From: an uncultured Sphingomonadaceae bacterium
GTDB taxonomy: Bacteria > Pseudomonadota > Alphaproteobacteria > Sphingomonadales > Sphingomonadaceae
DNA: 64,000 bases
Assembly: GCA_947258815.1 (NCBI GenBank)
Contig: CAMYJW010000030.1
Coordinates: 558,001-622,000, forward strand
Direction: 5' to 3'
A program made the translations under genes and the position numbers. The notes beneath the pieces are model-generated. The model was given only the letters and a program-made list of their open reading frames with translations. It was not told the origin of the DNA and ran no database searches. This document shows, piece by piece, positions 62,587 through 64,000 of the stretch (position 1 is its first letter; the number at the start of each line of letters is the position of its first letter).

Positions 62587-64000
62587 TCAGCCGGCGGTTT
62601 CTTTCATCTCGTTTATCAATCTGTCGCGCACGCTGCGCCGCAGGATCTTGTTTGCTCCGCTTTTGGGCAGCTCATCCCACACGTAAATTTCCTTGGGCCG
62701 CCGCACGCTGGGCAGATTGTCGCGCGCGAAATCCATGATCCGTTCCGGGTCCAGCCCGGCAGCGCCTGCCACCACCGCAGTCACCCGATCACCCCATTTC
62801 TCATCAGGCAGACCGACCACGGCAACTTCGGACACGCCATCGAAATCCATCAGCACATCTTCAACCTCGCGCGGATAGATGTTGTAACCGCCCGAAATCA
62901 TCATATCGTTCTTGCGATCGACGATGTAGAAAAACCCGTCTTCGTCCATCTTGCCGATATCGCCGGTGTGCAGCCAGCCGCTGCGGAAAGCCTCTGCCGT
63001 CTTTTCAGGCATCTGCCAGTATCCGGCCATGGTCTGCGGCCCGCGACAGACGATTTCGCCTGCTTCGCCGGGTGGCAGCGGATTATCATCATCATCGAAA
63101 ATCGCGACTTCAGCGACAGAAAATGGCCGCCCGCACGAGCCAACGCGATCGTGGTGCTCGGGGCGCAGATACGTGATCGCCATCGGCGCTTCGGCCTGAC
63201 CGTAACACTGGGCGAAGACTTTTCCGAACCGCGCTTCGGCCCGCTTCATCACATTGGGCGAAATCGAGGCGCCGCCATAGGAAATGATCTCAAACGCCGT
63301 TTTCACTTTCTCGCAGATCGGATCGTCCAGCAGCATGGCAAGCATCGTGGGGATAAGAAATGTGAAGCCAGCCTGCGTCTTTTCAGCCAGCTTCAGATAT
63401 TCGCCGGTGTCGAATTTCGTCATCATCACCGAATGCACGCCGCGAATGATCGAGGGCAGAAAATACGCCCCGCCCGCGTGCGCGATGGGCGCACCATGCA
63501 GAAAAATCCCGCCCTCGCGCAGTTCGGGAATAAGATCGGCCAGAAACACATTGGTTTCCACCAGATCGGACCGGGTGGTCAGCACCACAACTTTCGATTT
63601 TCCGGTTGTTCCGCCGGTAAACGCAAAGCGCAGCGGCGCATCGAGATCGCGATCCACCGCGCACGGCGTTTGCTCGCCATTGGCGATCATCGCGCACAGA
63701 TCATCCCATTCGATCTGCATCTCGGCGTTCAGCCCTTCGATCCCGGCATGGATAACGCAACGCGATTGGGAGGCTTCCAGCTTGTATTGATGGGTTTCGA
63801 ACGCTTCTTTCACATTAAGCTGAACGCGCACCAGACCAGCCTTGAACACCGCATAATAGGCAACCAGGCATTCGATGGAATTGGGCAGCAAAACGGCCAC
63901 CCGGTCGCCGGGTTTCAGGCCTTTTGCGATCAGCGCATTGCCCAGCCGGTCCGTCGCAAGATCGAAGTCGCGAAAGCTCAGCGTGCGATCGCCTTCTGTC
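62587..64000 (-). CDS. AMP-forming acyl-CoA synthetase, N-terminus outside window
   Basis: The reading frame is open to the window edge; residues upstream of the first in-frame start codon inside the window (GTG at 63900) also match an acyl-CoA synthetase (LSFRDFDLATDRLGNAL), so the start lies beyond 64000. The visible part has FTGGTTGKSKVVVL as P-loop, CYGQAEAP, TGDIGKMDEDGFFYIVDRKNDM and a C-terminal lysine in SGANKILRRSV. It is 56 bases upstream of the biotin carrier gene, so it probably supplies acyl-CoA for the carboxylase route. Confidence 0.9.
   Translation of the reverse strand, partial: TEGDRTLSFRDFDLATDRLGNALIAKGLKPGDRVAVLLPNSIECLVAYYAVFKAGLVRVQLNVKEAFETHQYKLEASQSRCVIHAGIEGLNAEMQIEWDDLCAMIANGEQTPCAVDRDLDAPLRFAFTGGTTGKSKVVVLTTRSDLVETNVFLADLIPELREGGIFLHGAPIAHAGGAYFLPSIIRGVHSVMMTKFDTGEYLKLAEKTQAGFTFLIPTMLAMLLDDPICEKVKTAFEIISYGGASISPNVMKRAEARFGKVFAQCYGQAEAPMAITYLRPEHHDRVGSCGRPFSVAEVAIFDDDDNPLPPGEAGEIVCRGPQTMAGYWQMPEKTAEAFRSGWLHTGDIGKMDEDGFFYIVDRKNDMMISGGYNIYPREVEDVLMDFDGVSEVAVVGLPDEKWGDRVTAVVAGAAGLDPERIMDFARDNLPSVRRPKEIYVWDELPKSGANKILRRSVRDRLINEMKETAG

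Overview
The window reads as chromosome of a high-GC alphaproteobacterium, most likely an order Sphingomonadales member. That placement is an inference from the base composition, a compact lateral-type flagellar operon, a TonB receptor with the sphingomonad-style TonB-box/plug region, and the density of oxygenase and acyl-CoA genes. No rRNA, tRNA, insertion sequence, CRISPR array or phage gene was recognised. Genes are packed tightly, often with ATGA stop/start overlaps, and no gene-free stretch exceeds about 250 bases.

Region 1 (1-12563, plus strand) is a flagellar operon: fliF (3' end), fliG, fliH, fliI, fliJ, fliK, fliL, fliM, fliN, fliO, fliP, fliQ, fliR, flhB, fliD, fliS. It covers the MS-ring/C-ring switch, the export ATPase and gate, hook-length control, and the filament cap with its chaperone. 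FliM lacks the usual N-terminal CheY-binding motif.

Region 2 (12594-22745) is a border and uptake region: a LacI-type regulator, a lipoprotein formylglycine-generating enzyme, a branched-chain-amino-acid-type ABC transporter whose two permeases and one ATPase are fused into one polypeptide, a TetR regulator, and a TonB-dependent receptor.

Region 3 (22865-41224, all minus strand) is a long catabolic run. It has an ACAD10/11-like acyl-CoA dehydrogenase, an acyl-CoA ligase, SMP-30 lactonases, SDRs, a DUF35-thiolase fusion, aldehyde dehydrogenase, a luciferase-like monooxygenase and a P450. It also carries two copies of a three-gene module: a lipocalin/CrtC-like uncharacterised protein, an aminoglycoside-phosphotransferase-like kinase, and a small helical partner. 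Together with the dehydrogenase, ligase and SDR this resembles the Lva (levulinate) strategy, in which a hydroxyacyl-CoA is phosphorylated before elimination.

Region 4 (41398-58269) mixes strands and holds a limonene-type peripheral pathway: LimB-like flavin monooxygenase, limonene-epoxide-hydrolase-like protein, SDRs, Baeyer-Villiger monooxygenase, HSL-type esterase/lactone hydrolase, alcohol and aldehyde dehydrogenases, CoA ligase, CoA transferase, a second P450 with an atypical I-helix, an amidohydrolase and a third lipocalin/CrtC-like paralogue.

Region 5 (58298-64000, minus strand) encodes a three-subunit biotin carboxylase system (AccB-like carrier, AccC-like biotin carboxylase, OadA/pyruvate-carboxylase-type carboxyltransferase with altered metal ligands), flanked by an SDR and an acyl-CoA ligase cut by the window end.

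The proposed overall picture, an inference, is degradation of a cyclic terpenoid-like compound. It would be taken up by the TonB receptor and Liv transporter, oxidised through epoxide, diol, ketone and lactone to a branched oxo- or hydroxy-acid, then activated to CoA thioesters. Those would be processed by phosphorylation-dependent elimination, aldol-type cleavage and biotin-dependent carboxylation. No enoyl-CoA hydratase was seen anywhere in the window.
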